A stretch of DNA of 7,161 nt from Granulicatella adiacens (GTDB lineage Bacteria > Bacillota > Bacilli > Lactobacillales > Aerococcaceae), in the NCBI GenBank assembly GCA_018364485.1, contig JAGZLX010000078.1:1-7161 (forward strand), written 5' to 3'. The notes under the pieces are model-generated. The model was given only the letters and a program-made list of their open reading frames with translations, did not search any database and had not been told where the DNA came from. The translations under genes and the position numbers were made by a program. Of this stretch, positions 1 to 6,171 are shown one piece after another (the stretch's first letter is position 1; each line of letters starts with the position of its first letter).

Positions 1-1
1 A

Positions 2-1264
2 GATCCAACACTTGGAACTTGGGAAGATGTGGATGCTCTAGGGGAACAATATTATTTAATGTTTGACTTCATGATTAACCATATTTCTCGTGAGTCTAAG
101 TTCTTCCAAGATTTTAAAGAAAATCACGAAAACTCACCTTACAAAGATATGTTTATTCGTATCCATGAGTTTTTCCCAGAAGGTCGTCCAAACCAAGCGG
201 ATATCGACTTGATTTATAAACGTAAAGATAAAGCGCCATTCCAAACGGTTCATTTTGCGGATGGAACGACTGAAGAAGTATGGAACACATTCGGGGAAGA
301 GCAAATCGACCTTGATGTTCGTAAAGAAATCGTGAAAGAGTTTATTCGTGAAACGATTAAAGACATGGCAAGTCATGGCTGCTCATTGATTCGTTTAGAC
401 GCATTCGCTTATGCTGTGAAGAAACTCGATACAAACGACTTCTTCGTAGAACCAGATATTTGGGACTTACTCAATGAAGTGCGTGACGAAGCAGCTAAAT
501 ACCAAGTAGAATTGCTTCCTGAAATCCATGAGCACTATTCAATTCAAATGAAGATTGCTGATCATGATTACTTCGTATATGACTTTGCATTACCAATGGT
601 AGTCTTATATTCACTATACTCAGGTAAATCAAATCGTTTAGCAAACTGGTTACAAATGAGTCCAATGAAGCAATTTACAACACTCGATACGCATGACGGA
701 ATCGGTGTCGTAGATGCTAGAGACTTATTAACTGATGAAGAGTTAGATTACACTTCAAATAAATTATATGAAGTAGGTGCCAACGTAAAACGTATCTACT
801 CAAGCGAAAAATACAATAACTTAGACATCTATCAAATCAACAGCACATACTACAGTGCCTTAGGAAATGATGATGCAAGTTACTTATTATCACGTGTTCT
901 GCAATGCTTTGCACCTGGTATTCCGCAAGTATATTATGTTGGATTACTTGCTGGGGAAAATGACATCGAGTTATTAGAATCTTCAAAAGAAGGACGTAAC
1001 ATCAACCGTCATTACTACACATTAGAAGAAATCGACCGTGAAGTAGAACGTCCAGTCGTGAAAAAACTAATCAACTTATTACGCTTCAGAAATACATCAA
1101 AAGCGTTTGATTTAGAAGGTTCTTTTGAAGTAGAAACACCAAGTGAAAACACAATCGTGATTACACGTAAGGACGCTTCAGGAGAATTCGAAGCACGTTT
1201 AGAAGCAAACCTTGAAACAAAAGAGTTCACTATTTTCGAACAAGGAAATGTTGTGACATTATAA
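2..1264 (+). CDS. gtfA: Sucrose phosphorylase (GH13 family), 5'-truncated by the window edge
   Basis: This cytoplasmic enzyme converts sucrose plus phosphate to glucose-1-phosphate and fructose. The reading frame is open from base 2 to the TAA at 1262-1264 (420 codons visible). The GTG at 29 is internal, because the codons before it (DPTLGTWED) match the family. The sequence closely resembles Streptococcus mutans GtfA as I recall it (about 481 residues), so roughly the first 60 residues are missing. The GH13 catalytic residues are visible: the nucleophile Asp in LIRLDAFAY (398-400), the acid/base Glu in LLPEIHEHY (521-523), and the transition-state Asp in TLDTHDGIG (695-697). The phosphorylase-type loop PQVYYVGLLAG and the NRHYY segment follow. 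Other GH13_18 phosphorylases (sucrose-6-phosphate, glucosylglycerate) are possible, but the GtfA resemblance favours sucrose. In streptococci gtfA often sits in an msm sugar operon; here the 3' neighbour is the unrelated pnp. Confidence 0.93.
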   Translation, partial: DPTLGTWEDVDALGEQYYLMFDFMINHISRESKFFQDFKENHENSPYKDMFIRIHEFFPEGRPNQADIDLIYKRKDKAPFQTVHFADGTTEEVWNTFGEEQIDLDVRKEIVKEFIRETIKDMASHGCSLIRLDAFAYAVKKLDTNDFFVEPDIWDLLNEVRDEAAKYQVELLPEIHEHYSIQMKIADHDYFVYDFALPMVVLYSLYSGKSNRLANWLQMSPMKQFTTLDTHDGIGVVDARDLLTDEELDYTSNKLYEVGANVKRIYSSEKYNNLDIYQINSTYYSALGNDDASYLLSRVLQCFAPGIPQVYYVGLLAGENDIELLESSKEGRNINRHYYTLEEIDREVERPVVKKLINLLRFRNTSKAFDLEGSFEVETPSENTIVITRKDASGEFEARLEANLETKEFTIFEQGNVVTL

Positions 1265-1275
1265 AATTCAACAAT

Positions 1276-1329
1276 AAAGACGAGTGGTTTTCTTCTCCAT
1301 ATGGGGAGAAAGGCCACGCGTCTTTTTTT
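1276..1329 (+). terminator. Rho-independent terminator of gtfA
   Basis: A long hairpin begins 11 bases after the gtfA stop codon. The outer stem AAAGACG (1276-1282) pairs with CGTCTTT (1319-1325). After an A/G mismatch, GTGG (1284-1287) pairs with CCAC (1314-1317). G-U/A-U pairs follow, and the inner stem CTCC (1295-1298) pairs with GGAG (1305-1308) around a short loop. The 3' arm runs into seven T residues (1323-1329). It separates gtfA from pnp. Confidence 0.88.
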
Positions 1330-1361
1330 ATCGCAAAAGAATAGTACTTAATGGGCAGATA

Positions 1362-1370
1362 TGATAAAAT
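1362..1370 (+). promoter_or_regulatory. Candidate extended -10 promoter of pnp
   Basis: TGATAAAAT fits the extended -10 pattern TG-N-TATAAT with one mismatch (TAAAAT at 1365-1370). No good -35 box lies 16-18 bases upstream (TAGTAC at 1342-1347 is poor), which is tolerated at extended -10 promoters. The start of transcription would be near 1377, giving a leader of about 128 bases. It lies downstream of the gtfA terminator, where a new promoter is needed. The call is from motif inspection only. Confidence 0.5.
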
Positions 1371-1407
1371 GACTCTGTATGACAAACTTTGTATCTTCTA
1401 GAGTCAT
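1369..1407. repeat. Inverted repeat across the predicted pnp transcription start
   Basis: ATGACTCT (1369-1376) is the exact reverse complement of AGAGTCAT (1400-1407), with 23 bases between the arms. If transcription starts near 1377, the left arm is not transcribed, so it would be a DNA-level site or chance. If the real start is further upstream, it forms an RNA stem that competes with the long leader hairpin for bases 1400-1402. Confidence 0.4.
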
Positions 1408-1480
1408 CTTACTTTAGAAATAAAAGCGCTCGAACACTTCGAACATTTTTATTTCTAAAAGTAGGTCTGGAAGATACGCA
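1388..1480 (+). promoter_or_regulatory. Long structured 5' leader hairpin of pnp
   Basis: Nearly the whole pnp leader folds into one extended hairpin. The basal stem pairs 1391-1402 (GTATCTTCTAGA) with 1466-1477 (TCTGGAAGATAC): 12 pairs, one of them G-U. After a five-base bulge (1403-1407), 1408-1425 pairs with 1447-1465. That stem includes ten uninterrupted pairs, AGAAATAAAA (1416-1425) with TTTTATTTCT (1447-1456), and a single bulged A (1457). The tip carries a small hairpin, TCGAA (1430-1434) with TTCGA (1438-1442). No U-tract follows, so it is not a terminator. The ribosome binding site (1491-1498) stays outside the fold. By analogy with E. coli, where RNase III cuts a pnp leader stem and PNPase then represses its own mRNA, this could be an RNase III substrate for autoregulation. 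That role is inference; the pairing is directly seen. Confidence 0.7.
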
Positions 1481-1504
1481 AAATAAGAGAAAAGGAGATT
1501 AGTT

Positions 1505-3616
1505 ATGTCAGAAAAGAAAGTTTTTAGCTACAACTGGGGCGGACGTCAATTAACTGTTGAAATCGGCCAATTAGCAAAACAAGCCAATGGTGCTGTGTTA
1601 GTACGTTACGGTGATACTGTTGTGTTAACAGCGGCTGTTGGTACAAAACAAGCAAAAGATACAGATTTCTTCCCGTTAACAGTGAACTACGAAGAAAAAA
1701 TGTATGCAGCAGGTAAAATTCCTGGAGGCTTCATCAAACGTGAAGGTCGTCCAAGTGAACATGCTACTCTTACAGCGCGTTTAATCGACCGTCCAATCCG
1801 TCCAATGTTTGCGGAAGGTTTCCGTAACGAAGTACAAATCACAAATACTGTAATGTCAGTAGATCCTAACTGCCCACCAGAAATGGCAGCAATGTTTGGC
1901 TCTTCATTAGCATTATGTATTTCTGATATTCCATTTGATGGACCAATCGCTGGGGTAGACGTAGGTCGTGTAAACGGTGAATACGTAATTAACCCAACTA
2001 CTGAACAAAAAGAAAACTCAGATATCGAATTATCTGTAGCCGGTACTGCAACTGCCATCAACATGGTAGAAAGTTCAGCTAAAGAAGTGAACGAAGAAGA
2101 TATGCTTGGTGCATTATTATTCGGTCACGAAGAAATCAAAAAATTAGTAGCTTTCCAAGAAGAAATCGTTCGCGAAGTGGGTAAAGAAAAAATGGAAGTG
2201 ATTCTACTTTCATTCGATCCAGCTATCGAAGCACAAGTAAAAGATTTATTCAGCCAAGCGATGATTCACGCAATTCAAACAGAAGAAAAATTAGCGCGTG
2301 AAGCCAACATCGAAAAAGTAAAAGAAACAGCTATCGAGCATTTCGAAGCAGTATTAGAAGAAAATGACGAAAAAGCAGGCCTTCTAAAACAAGTTTCTCA
2401 AATAGTTGATAACTTAGAAAAAGACGAAGTACGTCGTTTAATCACTGAAGAAAAAGTACGTCCTGATGGTCGTAAGATTGACGAAATTCGTCCGTTATCT
2501 TCAGAAATCGATTTATTACCACGTGTTCACGGTTCTGGTTTGTTCACTCGTGGACAAACGCAAGCGTTAACTTCAGCAACCCTTGCACCTCTTGGAGAAT
2601 ACCAAGTGATTGATGGTTTAGGAATCGAAGAAGGTAAACGATTCATTCACCACTACAACTTCCCACAATTCTCTGTAGGTTCAGTTGGTCGTGCTGGTAG
2701 CCCAGGTCGTCGTGAAATTGGTCACGGTGCTTTAGGGGAACGTGCATTGAAACAAGTCATTCCAAGTCCAGAAGACTTCCCTTACACAATCCGTCTTGTA
2801 TCAGAAGTATTAGAATCAAATGGTTCTTCTTCTCAAGCAAGTATTTGTGCGGGAACATTAGCATTGATGGCTGCTGGTGTGCCAATTAAAGCACCTGTAG
2901 CAGGGATTGCGATGGGTCTTATTTCTGACGGTACAAACTACACAGTCTTAACAGATATCCAAGGGTTAGAAGACCACTTAGGAGATATGGACTTTAAAGT
3001 AGCCGGAACTAAAGACGGAATTACAGCTCTTCAAATGGATATTAAGATTCAAGGGATTACAGAACAAATCTTACGTGAAGCCCTAACACAAGCGAAGAAA
3101 GCACGTTTTGAAATTCTTGAAGAATTAACATCAACAATTGCTGAACCTCGTAAAGAGTTAAGCCCATATGCACCTAAGATTGAAATGATTTCTATCCACC
3201 CTGATAAGATTAAAGTAGTTATCGGACGTGGTGGGGAAACAATCAACTCTATCATCGACGAAACAGGCGTTAAAATCGATATCGACCAAGAAGGTCACGT
3301 ATCTATCGCTTCTACAGATGCTGCTATGATTCAACGTGCTAAAGAAATCATCGAAGATTTAACACGTGAAATCGAAGTAGGTCAAGTGTACGAAGGAACT
3401 GTACGCCGTATCGAAAAATTCGGTGCATTCGTAGAAATCGCTAAAGGAAAAGATGGATTAGTTCACATCTCTGAATTAGCACACGAACGCGTTGGTAAAG
3501 TAGAAGATATACTTGCTCTAGGCGACAAAGTGACTGTGAAAGTCATCGAAATCGACGGACAAGGACGTATTAATTTATCACGTAAAGCATTGTTACCAAA
3601 AGAAGATAAAGAATAA
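1505..3616 (+). CDS. pnp: Polynucleotide phosphorylase (PNPase), complete
   Basis: This is a 3'-to-5' phosphorolytic exoribonuclease that releases nucleoside diphosphates. It forms a trimeric ring and works in mRNA decay alongside RNases and helicases. The 703 residues match the usual Gram-positive length (about 700). The first RNase PH domain covers about 10-145 and contains FIKR (76-79) where E. coli has the RNA-contacting FFRR. A helical linker follows. The second RNase PH domain (about 315-545) has the phosphate-site serines in SNGSSSQAS (S441-S443) and the catalytic residues D490, D496 and K498 in the DHLGDMDFK segment. A KH domain with the GRGG loop (574-577) and an S1 domain (about 624-693, from GQVYEGTV) complete the protein. 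The start is supported by AAAGGAGA at 1491-1498, about 7 bases before ATG. Codon choice is strongly biased (leucine mostly TTA), as in highly expressed genes. rpsO, a common pnp neighbour elsewhere, is not directly upstream. Confidence 0.98.
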   Translation: MSEKKVFSYNWGGRQLTVEIGQLAKQANGAVLVRYGDTVVLTAAVGTKQAKDTDFFPLTVNYEEKMYAAGKIPGGFIKREGRPSEHATLTARLIDRPIRPMFAEGFRNEVQITNTVMSVDPNCPPEMAAMFGSSLALCISDIPFDGPIAGVDVGRVNGEYVINPTTEQKENSDIELSVAGTATAINMVESSAKEVNEEDMLGALLFGHEEIKKLVAFQEEIVREVGKEKMEVILLSFDPAIEAQVKDLFSQAMIHAIQTEEKLAREANIEKVKETAIEHFEAVLEENDEKAGLLKQVSQIVDNLEKDEVRRLITEEKVRPDGRKIDEIRPLSSEIDLLPRVHGSGLFTRGQTQALTSATLAPLGEYQVIDGLGIEEGKRFIHHYNFPQFSVGSVGRAGSPGRREIGHGALGERALKQVIPSPEDFPYTIRLVSEVLESNGSSSQASICAGTLALMAAGVPIKAPVAGIAMGLISDGTNYTVLTDIQGLEDHLGDMDFKVAGTKDGITALQMDIKIQGITEQILREALTQAKKARFEILEELTSTIAEPRKELSPYAPKIEMISIHPDKIKVVIGRGGETINSIIDETGVKIDIDQEGHVSIASTDAAMIQRAKEIIEDLTREIEVGQVYEGTVRRIEKFGAFVEIAKGKDGLVHISELAHERVGKVEDILALGDKVTVKVIEIDGQGRINLSRKALLPKEDKE

Positions 3617-3628
3617 TCTTTCAATTCT

Positions 3629-3656
3629 AGCCTCTGCATTTTGCAGGGGCTTTTTT
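3629..3656 (+). terminator. Rho-independent terminator of pnp
   Basis: Ten consecutive pairs join AGCCTCTGCA (3629-3638) to TGCAGGGGCT (3642-3651), with one G-U pair and a three-T loop. Six T residues follow (3651-3656). It begins 12 bases after the pnp stop codon and should separate pnp from rnjB. Confidence 0.92.
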
Positions 3657-3698
3657 GTTTTGTCAAAAAGTACAGCAATAGAGCACTTCCTAGATTCT

Positions 3699-3729
3699 TT
3701 GATATTCGCAAAAAAAGGACAAATATGAT
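3699..3729 (+). promoter_or_regulatory. Candidate sigma-A promoter of rnjB
   Basis: TTGATA (3699-3704) resembles a -35 box and TATGAT (3724-3729) a -10 box, but the 19-base spacer is longer than ideal. Transcription would start near 3736. TATAGA at 3735-3740 is an alternative -10 that lacks a clear -35. Some promoter is expected here because a strong terminator closes pnp just upstream. The exact position is uncertain. Confidence 0.4.
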
Positions 3730-3747
3730 ATTCTTATAGAGTATATA

Positions 3748-3765
3748 GGGTGGAGAAATCTGCCC
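3748..3765 (+). promoter_or_regulatory. GAAA-tetraloop hairpin in the rnjB leader
   Basis: GGGTGGA (3748-3754) pairs with TCTGCCC (3759-3765) through five Watson-Crick and two G-U pairs, capped by a GAAA tetraloop (3755-3758). It has no U-tract and lies about 28 bases upstream of the ribosome binding site. With a start near 3736-3747 it would sit at or near the mRNA 5' end, where stem-loops often protect transcripts from 5'-end-dependent nucleases. That role is inferred. Confidence 0.45.
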
Positions 3766-3805
3766 AGAGGAATCAATTTAAATAATAGAAAATGAGAGGT
3801 AAACC

Positions 3806-5479
3806 ATGAGTTCAATTAAAATCATCGCACTTGGTGGTGTGAGAGAAAACGGTAAGAGCTTATATGCCGTTGAAGTGGAAGAAGAGATCTTCGTTTTAGA
3901 TTGCGGTCTTGTCTATCCAGAAGATGAACTATTAGGGATTGATGTTGTCATTCCTGATTTCACATACTTAGAAGAAAATAGAGACCGTATTGCTGGGGTC
4001 TTCTTAACGCACGGGCATGCCGATGCTGTAGGAGCCTTGCCTTATTTCTTACAAAACATCGATGCACCGGTATTCGGTTCAAAATTAACGATTGCACTTG
4101 CAAAATACTATGTAGAGTCTTCAAACGTTGTTAAAGGATTTGACGACTATCATGAAGTAACAGAAAATACAGAGATTGATTTTCCAACAGCAACTGTGAA
4201 GTTCTTTAAAACAACGCACACCATTCCAGATTCATTAGCGATTGTCATCAAGACAAGCGAAGGAAATATTGTGTACACTGGGGACTTCAAGTTCGACCAA
4301 AGTGCAGCAGTGGAATATCAAACAAACTTTGGACGTATCGCAGACGTAGGTGAAGACTATGTATTAGCACTACTTAGCGATTCAAGTGACGCAGAAAGCA
4401 CTGTCGAAAACGTCAGCGACCGTAAAGTAGCTGAAACAATGTTGGAAACATTCCTCAATGCAGAAGGCCGTATTATCGTTGCCTGCGTTGCAAGTAATAT
4501 TTTACGAATTCAACAAGTCATCAACGCAGCCTTTGAGTCAGGACGCAAGATTTTCCTAACAGGATCTGAGCTTGAAGAAATCGTCAATATCGCATTAAGC
4601 TTGAATAAATTAACGGTTCCAGATAAAGAGTTAATCGTGAACTTCAATCAAATGAAGAAATTAGCCGATGATGAATTAGTAATCCTTGAAACTGGAAATG
4701 CTGGAGAGCCAATTAAAGCCTTGCAAAAGATGGCGCTTGGACGTCACCGTCAAGTGAACTTACACGAAGGCGACTTAGTGTATATTGCAACAACTCCATC
4801 AGTGGCAATGGAAACACAAATCGCTCGCACAAAAGACTTAATCTACCGTGCGGATGCGGAAGTGTTCGAAATGGCTAACAGCAAGAAATCAAGTGGGCAC
4901 GCAACTCCAAACGACTTGAAGTTGATGATGAATTTACTTCAACCAACATTCTTTATCCCAGTTCAAGGGGAGTATCGTAGCCTCTTAGCGCATGCAGAAC
5001 TTGCGAACGAATTAGGAATTCCATATAAAAACATCTTCATTCCTGGTAAAGGAGATGTCGTGGAAATCGAAAATGGCCGTATGAGTGTTACTGGACAAGT
5101 ACCAGCAGGAAATGTTTTAGTAGACGGAATCGGTGTGGGAGATATTGGAAATATCGTTCTAAAAGACCGTAAGATTCTATCAGAAGACGGTGTATTCGTA
5201 GCCGTTGTGACGATTTCAAGACGTCTAGGAAAAATTCTTAGCGGGCCACAAATTATTTCACGCGGATTCGTGTATATGAAGACGAGTGAAGAACTTTTAA
5301 CAGAAGCGCAAAAGATTGTGACAGAAGTTGTCGAAGAAAACTTGGCAAGTGATGATTTCGAATGGCCACGCCTCAAACAAGAAGTCAGAGACGCATTAAG
5401 TCGTTACTTATTCGATAAAACAAAACGTCGCCCAGTCATCTTACCGATGATTATGGAAGCTTCTAACTATAAGAAATAA
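3806..5479 (+). CDS. rnjB: Ribonuclease J2 (metallo-beta-lactamase/beta-CASP family)
   Basis: RNase J enzymes cut mRNA internally and degrade it from the 5' end; J2 usually acts as partner of J1 and is weak alone. The 557 residues match known J2 proteins (about 555). The order is beta-lactamase core (about 1-200), beta-CASP insert (about 205-360), return to the core, then the C-terminal domain (about 460-557). The metal-site motif is HGHADA (H69, H71, D73, with A74 where J1 has the second His of HxHxDH). H138 (TTHTIPDS), D160 (YTGDF) and H365 (SSGHA) are kept. Other positions depart from J1 as I recall it: L233 in ASNILR, Lys/Ser in KKSSGHA instead of HVSGH, and Q387 in PVQGEYR instead of PVHGEYR. 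This pattern points to J2 rather than J1. GAGAGGT at 3794-3800 sets the ATG start. Only 20 bases separate it from the next gene, so the two are probably cotranscribed. Confidence 0.93.
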   Translation: MSSIKIIALGGVRENGKSLYAVEVEEEIFVLDCGLVYPEDELLGIDVVIPDFTYLEENRDRIAGVFLTHGHADAVGALPYFLQNIDAPVFGSKLTIALAKYYVESSNVVKGFDDYHEVTENTEIDFPTATVKFFKTTHTIPDSLAIVIKTSEGNIVYTGDFKFDQSAAVEYQTNFGRIADVGEDYVLALLSDSSDAESTVENVSDRKVAETMLETFLNAEGRIIVACVASNILRIQQVINAAFESGRKIFLTGSELEEIVNIALSLNKLTVPDKELIVNFNQMKKLADDELVILETGNAGEPIKALQKMALGRHRQVNLHEGDLVYIATTPSVAMETQIARTKDLIYRADAEVFEMANSKKSSGHATPNDLKLMMNLLQPTFFIPVQGEYRSLLAHAELANELGIPYKNIFIPGKGDVVEIENGRMSVTGQVPAGNVLVDGIGVGDIGNIVLKDRKILSEDGVFVAVVTISRRLGKILSGPQIISRGFVYMKTSEELLTEAQKIVTEVVEENLASDDFEWPRLKQEVRDALSRYLFDKTKRRPVILPMIMEASNYKK

Positions 5480-5499
5480 TTGGATTTAAGGAGATTAGA

Positions 5500-6105
5500 A
5501 TGAATTCAAAAGCAGTTAAAATCTTACTTGAAGTACTTGGAGCCGTTGTGGTAAGTGCGGTATTATCGTTTATCCCACAAGAGGCACTTCCATTTGTCGT
5601 AGACCTTGCGATTATCCCATTAATCTTCGTGGCATTACGTCGCGGATTAGTATGGGGATGTATTGCGAGCACCTTGTTTGGTGTCATCCATATGTTCATT
5701 CACCCAAGCGGAGCAGGATATTTTATGGTTCCGTTTCACGATTCTGTGATGGCATACGGATTCGTAGGTGTTGCAGGATTCTTTGCTCGTAACACGGTTC
5801 GTACAGCCTTCAACGCTCGTACGTCTTCAACAACATTAAATGTCGTTACAGCAAGCTTGATTGCAACATTTGTGAGCTATGGTATGCATGCGATTGGTAC
5901 AGCGATTGGTGCACCATCGTTATTCTCAGCTGATAAAGTAGCGTTAGCACAAGGGTTCTTCGGCTTTGGCATGAGCTTTGTTGTGACATTAGTAGTGACA
6001 CTTGTACTTTTAGTAACACCAATTTACGTGAAACGTTCGCTATATATTCCAAAAGGAACACGTTTCTTATCACGTCGCGAACAATCACATTTATTAAACG
6101 ATTAA
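5500..6105 (+). CDS. thiT: ThiT/YuaJ-family membrane protein (putative ECF thiamine transporter S component)
   Basis: The 201-residue, very hydrophobic protein has about six membrane segments (roughly 7-25, 32-46, 52-68, 73-95, 113-137, 148-176) and a basic C-terminal tail. The family fit comes from FVALRRGLVWG (43-53), then HDSVMAYGFVGVAGFF (80-95), then SYGMHAIG (126-133). These align with the YuaJ/ThiT pattern of ALRRG, an (E/D)Y..AF..G.AG segment and a .Y..H...G helix. S components bind the vitamin and pair with the shared EcfA/A'/T energy module, which is not encoded here. Helix 1 has an AxxxS spacing (A15, S19) near where S components contact EcfT. D81 and H130 match ligand-site positions. 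The Tyr after the acidic residue is S82, and the Tyr-Asn of the last helix is absent (GFFGFGMS). The substrate may therefore differ from thiamine. AAGGAG at 5488-5493 supports the start. No TPP riboswitch is visible upstream. Confidence 0.68.
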   Translation: MNSKAVKILLEVLGAVVVSAVLSFIPQEALPFVVDLAIIPLIFVALRRGLVWGCIASTLFGVIHMFIHPSGAGYFMVPFHDSVMAYGFVGVAGFFARNTVRTAFNARTSSTTLNVVTASLIATFVSYGMHAIGTAIGAPSLFSADKVALAQGFFGFGMSFVVTLVVTLVLLVTPIYVKRSLYIPKGTRFLSRREQSHLLND

Positions 6106-6115
6106 TAGTAAAAAA

Positions 6116-6147
6116 GAGAAAGACCCTGATTCGTCGCGGTCTTTTTT
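6116..6147 (+). terminator. Rho-independent terminator between thiT and cls
   Basis: AAAGACC (6119-6125) pairs with GGTCTTT (6138-6144). After a C/C mismatch, TGA (6127-6129) and TCG (6134-6136) close a TTCG tetraloop (6130-6133). Six T residues (6142-6147) form the tract. It begins 10 bases after the thiT stop codon and ends 24 bases before the cls start codon, leaving no room for a separate promoter. Confidence 0.8.
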
Positions 6148-6171
6148 CTTTCAATTTTGAGAGGAGAGCCA

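Noticed and set aside
29..31. GTG at 29 as the start of the sucrose phosphorylase
   Set aside because: The codons from base 2 onward already match the family, so GTG is an internal valine and the true start is upstream of the window.
1351..1401. Possible 16-codon leader peptide upstream of pnp (ATG at 1351, TAG at 1399)
   Set aside because: No ribosome binding site precedes it, and its start lies upstream of the predicted transcription start.
1687..2064. Open frame of 125 codons on the minus strand inside pnp
   Set aside because: It is antisense to conserved PNPase catalytic sequence and is explained by codon bias in the real gene; no convincing independent start signal.
1353..3765. GGGCAGAT (1353-1360) is the reverse complement of ATCTGCCC (3758-3765), hinting at pairing between the pnp and rnjB leaders
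   Set aside because: Eight bases can match by chance, and the first copy lies upstream of the predicted pnp transcript start, so it is probably not in RNA.
3657..3805. Searched the rnjB leader for a TPP or other riboswitch that could control the ThiT-like gene
   Set aside because: No TPP-type conserved core is visible; only the short GAAA-capped hairpin stands out.
4963..5376. Open frame of 137 codons on the minus strand inside rnjB
   Set aside because: It is opposite the conserved C-terminal part of RNase J2, with no family resemblance.
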